DNA from: Bacillus sp. RAR_GA_16
Lineage (GTDB): Bacteria; Bacillota; Bacilli; Bacillales; Guptibacillaceae
NCBI RefSeq assembly: GCF_020165985.1
Contig: NZ_JAIUKZ010000015.1
Location: 496,001-560,000 of the forward strand
DNA length: 64,000 nucleotides
Direction of reading: 5' to 3'
A program made the translations under genes and the position numbers. Numbering within the stretch: position 1 is the stretch's first letter; every line of letters starts with the position of its first letter. The notes under the pieces are model-generated. The model saw only the letters and a program-made list of their open reading frames with translations, was not told the origin of the DNA and made no database searches. Shown one piece after another: positions 53,250 to 62,893 of this stretch.

Positions 53250-56200
53250 CTATTCCTTATATCGGCTAAACTCTTCTTGCATAATATAGTAAGATTGTTT
53301 TAATCTTTCATGGTAATTCGGTTCTCTCCATTTGTCCCAAGTAAATTCATAAAACTCGTCTAACTGTCCATTTTTAGTAGCTGGTCTTGTTTCATTAATA
53401 GACGTGAGCGAAAGATTTACATCCTCTCCCTCGTACATGACCACGCCAACCTTAAAACGATCAACTTTCTTTGAAGCTTTTAGACCCTCTTTCCACATAT
53501 CCCCCATAATTTCTTTTTCACTAGGATCTTTTACATGGAATAAAGCCCATGGTAAACGGATTTCGATCGAATTTCCTTTCACAATAAAATCTGAAAGGGA
53601 ATTGTAATCCTCACTCTCTGGATTTCCATTCCCATAGGTTAGGATCCCTGTTTCATAATCATCAAATGGAAGTGTCTCGTTGGTGCTCGGAATTGTTAAT
53701 TTCTTGTTCAAGGCTAAGCGTATCGGATGAAACACATTGTTATCCTCTTTACTCGCATAGCTTTTTTCCTCAATTAAGCCAAGGTCTTTTGCGTACTGGT
53801 AATAGAATGAATCATAGTAACTTTGCACAGTAAGTCGTGAAGTTTCTTTTCCAGTAAGGTTAAGGATAAAATCAATTCCTGAGGAGGTCGTCAATTTTGG
53901 ATCTTCGGAGAGTTCCTTGCTTCCCTGCCCGTTAATCGTATCGAACAACAACATTGTTTTATCCTTTTCAAGCTGTTCTACTGACATCGTTTGATAGTCT
54001 AATCTAAAGTAAATGTACTTTTCATCACTTGTCATAAAGGAACGTTGAAGATTTTGATCTTTATTCTTTGATTCAAATAAAGGCTTTTCATTTTTCCAAT
54101 CTTCTAGATCTCCGTCTATCTTTATTTTCAACTGTTTACCAGGATCAAAACTCAACAAACCAAATTGCTGTTCATTTGTTTGATCATTTGACCAAAATGG
54201 TCGACGATCCTCATTATCAAAATCCATTGTGTTCCACGTTCGTTTAAACCATTCATCCTGCCAGGAAAACACCATTCCACCTGCGTAATTTTCAGAAACA
54301 ATATTCTCAAACAACCTGGCATCGATCTCTCCCTGCTTTTCTTCAGAATTCCCTCCCTGGTTCATACCGTAGACATTGCGGTGTGTCATCCCCCTGGAGG
54401 CCGGAACTCCAAACTCAGCAACAAGTACAGGCATTTTATGCACTTTTCTAAGCGCATTTAAATATCCTGCATAGTTGTTTTTGTTACCATGTTGATCAAC
54501 ATAATTCACGTATTCTTCTTCATAGTTTAAGAAGTCTGGATAGTAAGGATAAATATGATAGGAAGCAAATTGACCAGCATAATAGTTATCCTTCAACTCA
54601 ATGACATTAGGATCAACTGAAACCATATCTTCTTCTTCAGACGGTTCAGCAGGATGACGTAATAAATCAGTAGTCACCCAGTTTGTAAAGCTCACCGGTC
54701 TTTGATAGTTGTAATTCTCCATTTCATAACGAACCGTATCATCCATCATGTTGGCTACCCATATCTCAAAAGGACTTGCGTCTTTCGTATTGAGATAACT
54801 ACCTTTGTATTGCTTCATCTCGCTATGCTTTTCATTCGTAGCAACGACAACCTCTGGATCCCATTCAATTCCGAGAACCCAACCAAGTACGTACGGCGAC
54901 ACATCTGCTGTATATCGTCCACCAGCATGTCCCACCTTCTCTTTAATTGTTGCATTCCCATGAATAAGATCAACGGTGTCCTTCATTGCCTTTTCAAGAA
55001 GCTGCTCATTTTCTTTCGCAAATGCATCCTTCGTCTCAAGCAACGGCTCCTCTTCTACCCACACTCCATGAAACAAATAAAGCGGCTTCTCTGCTTCTTG
55101 ATTATGCTCTAATAACGCTTCATAAAAAGCTGGAGGATGAATGGTATAGATCCGAATAGCATTTGCATTCATTTCAGAAATTTGGTCGAACCAGCGTTTG
55201 TATTCTGATTTTGTTATCGCTGCCTCCCCCGGAAAATAACCCGGCTTAGAGATTCCCATATTGACGCCTTTTATTAAGAAGTCTTCCCATCCTCCGTCCT
55301 GAAACACTTGGATGTTATCTTCGCCGACGCGACCGGCCACTTTTACACCCTGTACAGTTGGGATGTTCACATGACTAACTTCATTTTCCTCAGCGTTTTC
55401 AAGATTTTGAAGGATCGTTTCCATCATTGGCATGTAGACTTTCCAGTAGAACGCTTCAAGCGTTTCATTATCACCTGTTGTCAATAAACGATTAATCGCT
55501 GGTAACCACTTGTATTGATAAACGTTCAAATCCCCATCATGATCGGCGTAATCTCCTGCGAAATAGTAAGAATGATTATGCCTCATAACTGCTGGAAAAG
55601 AGAGAGGAATCCCAGACTCTTTCAATAATTCTTCCGCTTCCGGACTTACATCTATTGCGTAGTTTGCCAGAACTTCGTCTTTGTCGACTGGTTCCACGAT
55701 GTCAAACCAATAGTGATAAGACATGGCTTTTTTAATGAGAGAACCCCCCAACCACTTCTGTCCATTTTCATTAAATGAAAATTGTACTGTTTGCTCTCCA
55801 ATTTCATCTTTCTCAATAACAATAATGGAATCATCTTCATTCACGAAAAGAAGTCCTTGCTTCGAAAAATTCCATTCCTTATTATACTGTTTTTCGTAAT
55901 TTTTAATGGCCCATCCAGGGACTTCCCCATCCACGGAAAGATCATCAAAATATCGTCCAATCCAACCTGACCATTCAAGATTCAAAGTAGAATACAACCC
56001 CTGCCGTGCCTTTTCATCTGTTGGACTCCCAAACGCATTAAATTCAGCAATAAAGGTTGAACCCCTCTGAACAGCTTCTGAAATGACACTTACTTCTTCT
56101 TGAGTCATTCCTCCATAAATGATTTCAGAACGATCCCCTTTGGATTCTTTTCCATACCAATCGTCTTCATATACGCCATAGGAGTCTGCTAAATAGATGA

Positions 56201-56516
56201 GATCCTTTCCTACTAACGAATCAGGAAAAGAATCAATGTTATATTGTTTTTCACCCTCAGGATGAAACCCTATATAATCTTCTGAAGCGTTGTACGGTGT
56301 ATCATCCTGCTTCATCCACTTCTTATAATTCAAAATCCACGTAAGTCCCTTGTGTTCACGGTACGTTTCATCGGGAATCGTTTTATCAATGATTGCAATG
56401 TCACTGGTGGATTGATCCTCCATATACCAAAGGAAAACCGGGAATAACAGAATGAGCGCTAATGCGAGTAATCCAACTAATAAACCTACGACGGTTCTAC
56501 GATTTATCTGACTCAC
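53250..56516 (-). CDS. Large membrane-anchored glycosidase-like protein with C-terminal CBM9/DOMON-like domain
   Basis: 1088 residues from GTG 56516, whose G is the last base of the preceding stop (TAGTG), so the two genes are coupled. One N-terminal membrane helix (VVGLLVGLLALALILLFPVFLWYM) exposes the rest outside. The middle holds a barrel-like region: GVNMGISKPGYFPGEAAITKSEYKRWFDQISEMNANAIRIYTIHPPAFYEALLEH, VLGWVLGIEWDPEVV, PVLVAEFGVPASRG (candidate acid) and GGMVFSWQDEWFKRTWNT. The C-terminal part starts LKIKIDGDLEDWKNEKPLF, like CBM9/DOMON carbohydrate-binding folds. It probably trims or binds the polymer made by the adjacent glycosyltransferase. No characterised homologue recognised. 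Confidence 0.72.
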   Translation of the reverse strand: MSQINRRTVVGLLVGLLALALILLFPVFLWYMEDQSTSDIAIIDKTIPDETYREHKGLTWILNYKKWMKQDDTPYNASEDYIGFHPEGEKQYNIDSFPDSLVGKDLIYLADSYGVYEDDWYGKESKGDRSEIIYGGMTQEEVSVISEAVQRGSTFIAEFNAFGSPTDEKARQGLYSTLNLEWSGWIGRYFDDLSVDGEVPGWAIKNYEKQYNKEWNFSKQGLLFVNEDDSIIVIEKDEIGEQTVQFSFNENGQKWLGGSLIKKAMSYHYWFDIVEPVDKDEVLANYAIDVSPEAEELLKESGIPLSFPAVMRHNHSYYFAGDYADHDGDLNVYQYKWLPAINRLLTTGDNETLEAFYWKVYMPMMETILQNLENAEENEVSHVNIPTVQGVKVAGRVGEDNIQVFQDGGWEDFLIKGVNMGISKPGYFPGEAAITKSEYKRWFDQISEMNANAIRIYTIHPPAFYEALLEHNQEAEKPLYLFHGVWVEEEPLLETKDAFAKENEQLLEKAMKDTVDLIHGNATIKEKVGHAGGRYTADVSPYVLGWVLGIEWDPEVVVATNEKHSEMKQYKGSYLNTKDASPFEIWVANMMDDTVRYEMENYNYQRPVSFTNWVTTDLLRHPAEPSEEEDMVSVDPNVIELKDNYYAGQFASYHIYPYYPDFLNYEEEYVNYVDQHGNKNNYAGYLNALRKVHKMPVLVAEFGVPASRGMTHRNVYGMNQGGNSEEKQGEIDARLFENIVSENYAGGMVFSWQDEWFKRTWNTMDFDNEDRRPFWSNDQTNEQQFGLLSFDPGKQLKIKIDGDLEDWKNEKPLFESKNKDQNLQRSFMTSDEKYIYFRLDYQTMSVEQLEKDKTMLLFDTINGQGSKELSEDPKLTTSSGIDFILNLTGKETSRLTVQSYYDSFYYQYAKDLGLIEEKSYASKEDNNVFHPIRLALNKKLTIPSTNETLPFDDYETGILTYGNGNPESEDYNSLSDFIVKGNSIEIRLPWALFHVKDPSEKEIMGDMWKEGLKASKKVDRFKVGVVMYEGEDVNLSLTSINETRPATKNGQLDEFYEFTWDKWREPNYHERLKQSYYIMQEEFSRYKE

Positions 56517-57931
56517 TATTTTGAAACCCCTTTTCTGCTCATTTCGCCCCAGCTGTTGTTTCTTCGAATAAGCTGAATGATGCCTTCCACTCTCCAAAAT
56601 ACGGTTAGCGGCCTAAACCAGAATGCTTCAGAAAGTGAGTAAAAATAAAGGCGCACTAAATCTTGTACTTTTGTGTATCTTCTTAAACTCCACTCTTCTA
56701 AAAGGACAGCACTCATTGATAAGAGAGAGCCATAAATAACCGCGAGCAGAAATAAAAGCACTGCAAAAGACGTATAGATCCCACCCACAAAAGGGGAAAG
56801 AATCATAATGATATAACCAAGCAATTCAATAACAGGACCTAAAAACTCTACAATGAAAAAGTATGGCATCGAAACGATCCCGACAAGACCATACTTGGGG
56901 TTACATAACATCCGCTTATTATGCCAGAGACTTTCAAATAATCCCCTATGCCAACGACTTCGCTGTCTTCTCAAAATCTTCGAAGATTCTGGTGCTTCCG
57001 TCCAACAGACCGGATCAGGAACATACACAATTCTCTTTCCTGATTTTTCTTCTTTAATTAGTTTATGAAGTCGAACGACAAGGTCCATATCTTCTCCCAC
57101 AGTGTTTGTTCGATAACCATTTACTTTTACAACACTCTCTCGATGAAACACGCCGAATGCTCCAGAAATAATTAATAAGAGATTATGTCTAGAGAGACCA
57201 ATTCTACCCATAAGGAACGCTCGAAAATATTCAATCACCTGCATAACAACAAGTGGCGTTTTTGATAATTCCACCTTCATCACTTCGCCTCGCTCAATGG
57301 TACACCCATTTGCGATTCGCACACTTCCTCCGACTGCGACAATTTCTTCTTTCGAATCAATGATCGGTTTCATCACTTTCGCAAAGGCATCTCGTTCGAT
57401 AATAGAATCACCATCAAGCGAGCAAAAATAGGGGTAATGAGCGACATTTATTCCTGCATTCAGGGCATCTGCTTTACCACCATTTACTTTATCAATGGCA
57501 AATAAATTCTCATATATCGTCGATTGGTAGACGGCAAGTATCTCATTTGACTGAATTTGTTTTCGAATCACTTTCTCTACCTTGACCATTTCAAAAGCCT
57601 CGACTACAGCTTCTAATGTCTGATCCTTTGATCCATCATTAATGACAACTACTTCGTATTCTGGATAATTAACGCTGAGAAGTGAGCGCACGCTCGGCAC
57701 AATGCCAGCCTCCTCGTTATAGGCTGGTACTAGAATGGATACCGGTCTTGTGAATGATGATTGCGACAGTTCTTCATAAGGTTCATACTGGTCAAGTTTG
57801 TATTCCCTTCTCAGTTGTATAGCAGATATAATGAAAAGGATCAGATAAAACAAAATAATACCGACCATATACACCGCTACAAAAACAGTGAAAATGAGTA
57901 GCATGGTGGAAAAGACGTTAGCGATAGACAT
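56516..57931 (-). CDS. Processive family 2 glycosyltransferase (BcsA/PgaC-like, no PilZ)
   Basis: 471 residues. Two N-terminal and three or four C-terminal membrane helices frame a GT-A domain. Motifs: VSILVPAYNEEAGIV, VVINDGSKDQT, CSLDGDSIIE (DxD), TVGEDMDLVVRLHK (acceptor Asp) and LRRQRSRWHRGLFESL (QxxRW). These are the features of processive beta-glycan synthases such as PgaC or cellulose synthase. There is no PilZ domain, so c-di-GMP control would have to be indirect. ATG 57931 follows GAGGAGG and overlaps the HEAT gene by 14 bases. Confidence 0.88.
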   Translation of the reverse strand: MSIANVFSTMLLIFTVFVAVYMVGIILFYLILFIISAIQLRREYKLDQYEPYEELSQSSFTRPVSILVPAYNEEAGIVPSVRSLLSVNYPEYEVVVINDGSKDQTLEAVVEAFEMVKVEKVIRKQIQSNEILAVYQSTIYENLFAIDKVNGGKADALNAGINVAHYPYFCSLDGDSIIERDAFAKVMKPIIDSKEEIVAVGGSVRIANGCTIERGEVMKVELSKTPLVVMQVIEYFRAFLMGRIGLSRHNLLLIISGAFGVFHRESVVKVNGYRTNTVGEDMDLVVRLHKLIKEEKSGKRIVYVPDPVCWTEAPESSKILRRQRSRWHRGLFESLWHNKRMLCNPKYGLVGIVSMPYFFIVEFLGPVIELLGYIIMILSPFVGGIYTSFAVLLFLLAVIYGSLLSMSAVLLEEWSLRRYTKVQDLVRLYFYSLSEAFWFRPLTVFWRVEGIIQLIRRNNSWGEMSRKGVSK

Positions 57932-58964
57932 GATTTGTTCCTCCTCTGACTAGCCATTCTTTTGCGATGTCACGTGCAAACGGATCGATGTGAGTAGCTG
58001 CAACATCTTCTAACATTGTTCGACCGTTTTGCTGAGCGAGCAGTGACTCTGCTGCAGTCGTTCTCACCCACCAGCTTTCATCAGTAAGAAGGTTTAGCAA
58101 ATCATCTCTGAAACGGTAGTCTCTCAAAGGCTTGATCAATTTAGCAGCCATCATTCTCTCTTGCCAGCTTGATGCATGAAGCGAAGCTTTGATTTGCATG
58201 GCATCCGTTACGTAACCAACCTTGACAAGCGCTTTAAGCGCGCGGATGCGAAATTCTGTATCATTCGAAGCGACATAAGATTCAATCACCGGCAAGTATT
58301 TGTACTCCCCACGCTCCCCCATTACTTCGATTAACGCAAACTGAATCCATTGTGGAAAGCTGTTAATTGTATGAATAAAAGAATCCAAATGAACGTCATC
58401 TAAACGGCGAAACAAATCAAGGTAATAAAAATTCGGAAATTCATTTTTCTCATTTAATAGAATTGAATAAAGCCGCTCATCCTGCAAATTGGCGAGAATA
58501 CGCAAAACTTGTATAACTTCCAATTCACTTGTTCGTTTAGAATCTAATAAATTGACACATTCATCTACTAGAGAGACCATACGTAGTTTTTCAATGCGAT
58601 GTAGCGTATTCATCCGTATACTCCAGCGATGATGGTAAAGTCTACTTCTATAATGATCAAGCAATGTCTTTTCAACCAATTGATTCATTTGATCTGCAGC
58701 ATTAAGCTCCGCTTTCGTTAAAGAATAATAACGCGTCATGACTTCCTCAAAAGCTTCTATCATTGGAGGATTTTCTGGCAGATGCAACTCTTCATTTTCT
58801 TGAATTGACCGTGAAATTTGATCGAGATAATACTTTTTCCATTCACTTTTCTTCCTTTCGAATTGGTTCGCTCGCATTTTTTGACCAATTAGAAAAAGAA
58901 AGAGAACCGTTAATATGACAAAAAGGATCAGGAACACTTGAAAAATTACGAAAATGACACTCAT
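57918..58964 (-). CDS. Membrane-anchored HEAT-repeat protein
   Basis: 348 residues. One N-terminal helix (FVIFQVFLILFVILTVLFLFLIGQKM) is followed by an all-helical cytosolic part with HEAT-type repeats: WSIRMNTLHRIEKLRMVSLVDECVNLL, GEYKYLPVIESYVASNDTEFRIRALKALVKVGYV, SWQERMMAAKLIKPLRDYRFRDDLLNLLTDESWWVRTTAAESLLAQQNG. Such solenoids act as protein scaffolds. In this operon it probably links the cyclase or its product to the glycosyltransferase at the membrane. Confidence 0.82.
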   Translation of the reverse strand: MSVIFVIFQVFLILFVILTVLFLFLIGQKMRANQFERKKSEWKKYYLDQISRSIQENEELHLPENPPMIEAFEEVMTRYYSLTKAELNAADQMNQLVEKTLLDHYRSRLYHHRWSIRMNTLHRIEKLRMVSLVDECVNLLDSKRTSELEVIQVLRILANLQDERLYSILLNEKNEFPNFYYLDLFRRLDDVHLDSFIHTINSFPQWIQFALIEVMGERGEYKYLPVIESYVASNDTEFRIRALKALVKVGYVTDAMQIKASLHASSWQERMMAAKLIKPLRDYRFRDDLLNLLTDESWWVRTTAAESLLAQQNGRTMLEDVAATHIDPFARDIAKEWLVRGGTNHVYR

Positions 58965-58990
58965 TCTCTCTTATCGCCTCATTCTTTCGA

Positions 58991-60586
58991 TTAAAGCATC
59001 TTCTGAATTAATCTTTTAATTCTAGCTTCTAGTTCACCCATACTAAATGGCTTTGTAATATAATCATCGGCACCAAGCTCTAGAGCTTTAACAATATCTT
59101 TTTCTGATTTACGCCCTGTGAGCATCATGACCGTATATTTGCTCTGATTGTTTTCTTTTCGTAACTTCCGCAATACCTCTACGCCATCCATCCTTGGCAT
59201 GATTCCATCGAGCAAAACAAGACAAGACGAGCCTGCTTTATGCCAGGGGTCTTCAAAGAAGCTTTCACCTTCACGATAGCTTTTCACTTCGATTTCATAG
59301 TTTTCCTCGGGTTGAAACTGTTGGAGTTTCGAAGTTAGTAATGTACGAATAATTTCATCATCATCCACTACAGCGATTCGGATTGTTTTAACAGGCTTTA
59401 AATCTGTATGGTTATTCTCATAGATAATTACTTGATTACGCCCACTCGCCTTTGCACGATAGAGTGCTTCATCAGCTTGATTCAATAACTTTTTATTCGT
59501 AGAAGAACCATCAATGTCAACAATTCCCCCTGAAAATGTCACGGAGAATGTTTCTTCCTTTACTCGAAATACTTTTGATCGAAATCCGCTGAGCAAACGT
59601 TGAAGAAATTGATCAGCCTGCTTAGATGTCGTATCAGGTAAAATCAATACAAATTCTTCACCGCCATATCGAATGAGGGTATCTGTACGCCTCTTCTCAT
59701 CGATAATATACTGAGATAATTTTCTAAGGACCTGATCGCCAATTAAGTGACCAAATCTGTCGTTAATCGATTTAAAATGATCAATATCAAAAATAGCAAG
59801 TGATGCTTTCTCACCGTTCCGCACGATATCATAGCGCATATAATTCAGCTGGCTATCAAGGTATTTACGATTATAAGCACCGGTTAATTCATCAGTTAAA
59901 ACAGAATGCACAATCGTTTTTCGCTTAGAAATTTTCCGATTGATCCTGAGGAGATATTCTTCTGAAGACACTTCTTGATCCAAGAAATCATCGGCGCCAA
60001 ACCGATATCCATTCAACCGATTTTCAACGATACTTGTTGAATCTGTCATAATGAATGGAATGAACTGCAACTCCGCCTTCTCCCTTACTTCTTTCGCAAT
60101 ATCAGTAGAGTCCGTTTTAATTAGATCGTAATCGATGATGATACAATCAGGATGCATATCGTATAAGGCGGCCTGTGCCTTCTTAAGATCAAGTGCCGCA
60201 AAAACAATATAGCCTTCCTTCTCCAAGTGAGCTTTCCGTTCAATTAATACCATTGGGTTTGGATGAATGAGCATAATCATCTTTTGAATATCTGCTTCTT
60301 CTTTCCCATCATTTTCAATGGCCGCTTCAAGCACCTCATCCATCACGTTATCTAGCATTTGGATCGTTTCTTCTTTTGTCATCATCCGCTCACTTTCAAG
60401 ATTAAGCTTAGAGAGTAAGGTTTCAGCCTTCTCTGCCGAGACCTGATACCCAACTGTGCCAGCAGTACCTTTAAATGTATGTAGAAACTTGTACAATTCT
60501 TTTTCTGTGAGACTCTCATTTTTAAAATTAATTTCATCGTATTTTTCTTTCATATTCGAAACAAACTTTTTCTTATATTTTTCCAA
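58991..60586 (-). CDS. HPt-REC-GGDEF-REC diguanylate cyclase
   Basis: 531 residues if TTG 60586 is used (GGGAGG seven bases upstream); the frame opens at 60643. HPt domain: LYKFLHTFKGTAGTVGY with the phospho-His. First receiver: keeps Asp in CIIIDYDLI but lacks the acidic pair (IHPNP) and the Lys, so it is degenerate. Cyclase: FDIDHFKSINDRFGHLIGD, IRYGGEEFVLILPD (active site) and RRTD five residues upstream (inhibitory site). Second receiver: VVDDDE, CLVLLDGIMPRMDG, YITKPFS, all intact. It should make c-di-GMP under phosphorelay control. First gene of the operon. Confidence 0.9.
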   Translation of the reverse strand: MEKYKKKFVSNMKEKYDEINFKNESLTEKELYKFLHTFKGTAGTVGYQVSAEKAETLLSKLNLESERMMTKEETIQMLDNVMDEVLEAAIENDGKEEADIQKMIMLIHPNPMVLIERKAHLEKEGYIVFAALDLKKAQAALYDMHPDCIIIDYDLIKTDSTDIAKEVREKAELQFIPFIMTDSTSIVENRLNGYRFGADDFLDQEVSSEEYLLRINRKISKRKTIVHSVLTDELTGAYNRKYLDSQLNYMRYDIVRNGEKASLAIFDIDHFKSINDRFGHLIGDQVLRKLSQYIIDEKRRTDTLIRYGGEEFVLILPDTTSKQADQFLQRLLSGFRSKVFRVKEETFSVTFSGGIVDIDGSSTNKKLLNQADEALYRAKASGRNQVIIYENNHTDLKPVKTIRIAVVDDDEIIRTLLTSKLQQFQPEENYEIEVKSYREGESFFEDPWHKAGSSCLVLLDGIMPRMDGVEVLRKLRKENNQSKYTVMMLTGRKSEKDIVKALELGADDYITKPFSMGELEARIKRLIQKML

Positions 60587-60800
60587 ATTAATGCCTCCCG
60601 CATAAGAGTGAATCATGTCGAAACGATTAAATATCTTCATCATAATTTAGTTTCATGACTCCGACAAGAAAATTGTGTACCATTTCCAAAATTTATAAAA
60701 ATAGGGCTAATGCCCTCCTTCCTTCATCACAAATCCGATGCATGAAAAACATGAAACAAGGTAAAAATAGGCGAATGACCATACATAAGGGGGAGTAAAA

Positions 60801-62333
60801 TTGAACGTTAACCGTACGTGGCCTAATCATCCTGAACCCATTTGGAAGGAAAATGTGTCACTTGAAACCTATCCATCTCTAACCGAATCCATCTCAACAG
60901 AAGTTGTCATTGTTGGGGGCGGAATTACCGGGATAACCACCGCCTATCTCCTATCGAAAGCCGGAAAGAAAGTTGTTCTTCTTGAGGCAGATCGACTACT
61001 AAATGGCACCACAGGCCATACAACAGCAAAAATTACTGCACAACATGACATGATTTATGATGAATTACTAAATCATTTTGGCAAGGAAAAAGCGAAGCAA
61101 TATTATGAGGCAAACACTGAAGCTCTTCACTTTATCCGCCAAACAATCGATCAGTACTCCATTCAGTGCTCGTTCAAAGAGGATAACGCATACCTCTATG
61201 CGACTACGGATAACTATGCACGTAAACTAACGAATGAGATGAATGCCTATCATAAATTAGGCATTGACGGCGAGTTCCTTAATCAGCTTCCGATCGATCT
61301 TTCTATTAAGGGAGCCATTTCAATGAAAAAACAGGCTCATTTTAACCCCGTAAAGTATCTCTCCCATCTCATAAAAAAAATAAAAGAACAGCAAGGACAA
61401 GTGTATGAGCAAACCATTGCCGTTGACATAGAGAAAGGAGTAAACCCCATTGTCGTAACAAAAAATGGAGCGAGGATCTCTTGTGAGACGGTGATTGCTT
61501 GTACCCATTTTCCTTTTTATGATGGAAATGCACTTTATTTTTCTCGAATGTATGCAGAAAGATCTTATGTCATTGCCGCCAAAACCAAAGATGCTTTTCC
61601 AGGTGGAATGTATCTAAGTGCTGATATGCCAAAACGTTCACTTCGAAGCTATGACCTCAATGGAGAAAACCTCGTGTTAATTGGTGGTGAAAGTCATAAG
61701 GCAGGACAAGGTGATCAAATAACCGATCACTATAAATCGCTTAAGTTTTTTGGTGAAGAGACATTTGGATTAACAGAGGTACGATATAGGTGGTCAGCTC
61801 AAGATCTCTTTACGCTCGATAAGCTTCCTTATATCGGTCCTGTCACAAAAAATGAACCGAACATTTTAATTGCTACTGGTTTTCATAAATGGGGAATGAC
61901 GAACGGTACAGCTGCTGCTTTGCTATTTCAAGACTACTTATTGGATAAAGACAATCCATACGTGGATCTGTTTTCTCCATCGCGCTTCCATGCCGACCCA
62001 AGCATTAAAACCTTTCTCGTCCAAAATGCAAATGTTGCAAGCGAATTTGTGAAAGGAAAGTTATCGTTTACCAAGCAAATTTCAGAACTTGGAAATGATG
62101 AAGCCGCAATCGTTCGAGTTAATGGAAAAAAAGCTGGCGCTTATAAAGATTCTGAAGGAAAGCTGCATGTAGTGGATACAACATGTACCCATTTATATTG
62201 CGAAGTGAAATGGAATGATGAAGATCGCACTTGGGACTGCCCATGTCATGGTTCCCGCTTTCATATTGATGGTGGAGTTATCGAAGGCCCTGCTGATCAA
62301 CCACTCACAAACCTACAGGATGAACTTGATTAG
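60801..62333 (+). CDS. yhfW: FAD-dependent oxidoreductase with C-terminal Rieske domain (YhfW-type)
   Basis: 510 residues. N-terminal FAD/NAD(P) fold of the DAO type: VVIVGGGITGITTAYLLSKAGKKVVLLEAD and the conserved TGHTTAKITAQHDMIYDELL. The C-terminal about 80 residues are a Rieske [2Fe-2S] domain: CTHLYCEVKW (Cys-His with an extra Cys) and CPCHGSRFHIDG. The start follows GGGGGAG. This domain pairing matches YhfW. It probably moves electrons in a monooxygenase-like or amine-oxidising reaction; the substrate is unknown. Confidence 0.92.
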   Translation: MNVNRTWPNHPEPIWKENVSLETYPSLTESISTEVVIVGGGITGITTAYLLSKAGKKVVLLEADRLLNGTTGHTTAKITAQHDMIYDELLNHFGKEKAKQYYEANTEALHFIRQTIDQYSIQCSFKEDNAYLYATTDNYARKLTNEMNAYHKLGIDGEFLNQLPIDLSIKGAISMKKQAHFNPVKYLSHLIKKIKEQQGQVYEQTIAVDIEKGVNPIVVTKNGARISCETVIACTHFPFYDGNALYFSRMYAERSYVIAAKTKDAFPGGMYLSADMPKRSLRSYDLNGENLVLIGGESHKAGQGDQITDHYKSLKFFGEETFGLTEVRYRWSAQDLFTLDKLPYIGPVTKNEPNILIATGFHKWGMTNGTAAALLFQDYLLDKDNPYVDLFSPSRFHADPSIKTFLVQNANVASEFVKGKLSFTKQISELGNDEAAIVRVNGKKAGAYKDSEGKLHVVDTTCTHLYCEVKWNDEDRTWDCPCHGSRFHIDGGVIEGPADQPLTNLQDELD

Positions 62334-62356
62334 AAAAGGCCTTAAAGGTCTTTTTT
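62334..62356 (+). terminator. Probable terminator of yhfW
   Basis: AAAGGCC / GGTCTTT (one wobble pair) followed by TTTTT. Confidence 0.6.
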
Positions 62357-62415
62357 TCTTTAAGCTCCTTTTCTTTACAACCGCTAAGAATATCGATAAA
62401 CTGTATCTCATGTGA

Positions 62416-62435
62416 TTATTTACCCAGGTAAATAA
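62416..62435. promoter_or_regulatory. Candidate MarR operator
   Basis: TTATTTACC-CA-GGTAAATAA, perfect nine-base arms, 23 bases upstream of the MarR start codon. Confidence 0.7.
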
Positions 62436-62458
62436 AATGAATACTTTTTGGAGGATCC

Positions 62459-62893
62459 ATGATTTCAACAAGCGATATTTTTCACAACTTACATCAGCAA
62501 GTGCGCCTTATCACAAAAGAAGTAAATGAATTACTTAAGCAGTACCACCTTTATAGCTCTCAATGGACCATTTTATACTGTCTCGATCAATTCGGTCCGA
62601 TGAAGCAAACGGATATATGGAAATATCTCAATGTTGAAGCACCAACAACGACACGCACGCTTGTAAGAATGGAGAAAAGTAACTGGATTAAGAGAATAGA
62701 AGGTTCTGACAAACGAGAACGAATTGTTGAACTGACTCAGGAAGCAGAGGAGCTCCTCCCTGTCATCAAAGAATCCATTCACAAACTAGAAGAGTCCCTT
62801 CTCTCGCAACTTTCTTCCGAAGAACAGACGGAATTTTATTCTCTTTTAAAACGAATTGGCGCAAAGAAAGGAGAACAATCACATGCCTATTAA
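62459..62893 (+). CDS. MarR family regulator (YwoH-like)
   Basis: 144 residues. A winged-helix fold: QWTILYCLDQFGPMKQTDIWKYLNVEAPTTTRTLVRMEKSNWIKRIEGSDKRERIVELTQEAEELLPVI, with the DKRER wing. GGAGG precedes ATG 62459. A perfect palindrome lies just upstream, consistent with autorepression. It overlaps the downstream MFS gene by eleven bases and very likely controls it, as in the ywoH-ywoG pair of B. subtilis. Confidence 0.9.
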   Translation: MISTSDIFHNLHQQVRLITKEVNELLKQYHLYSSQWTILYCLDQFGPMKQTDIWKYLNVEAPTTTRTLVRMEKSNWIKRIEGSDKRERIVELTQEAEELLPVIKESIHKLEESLLSQLSSEEQTEFYSLLKRIGAKKGEQSHAY

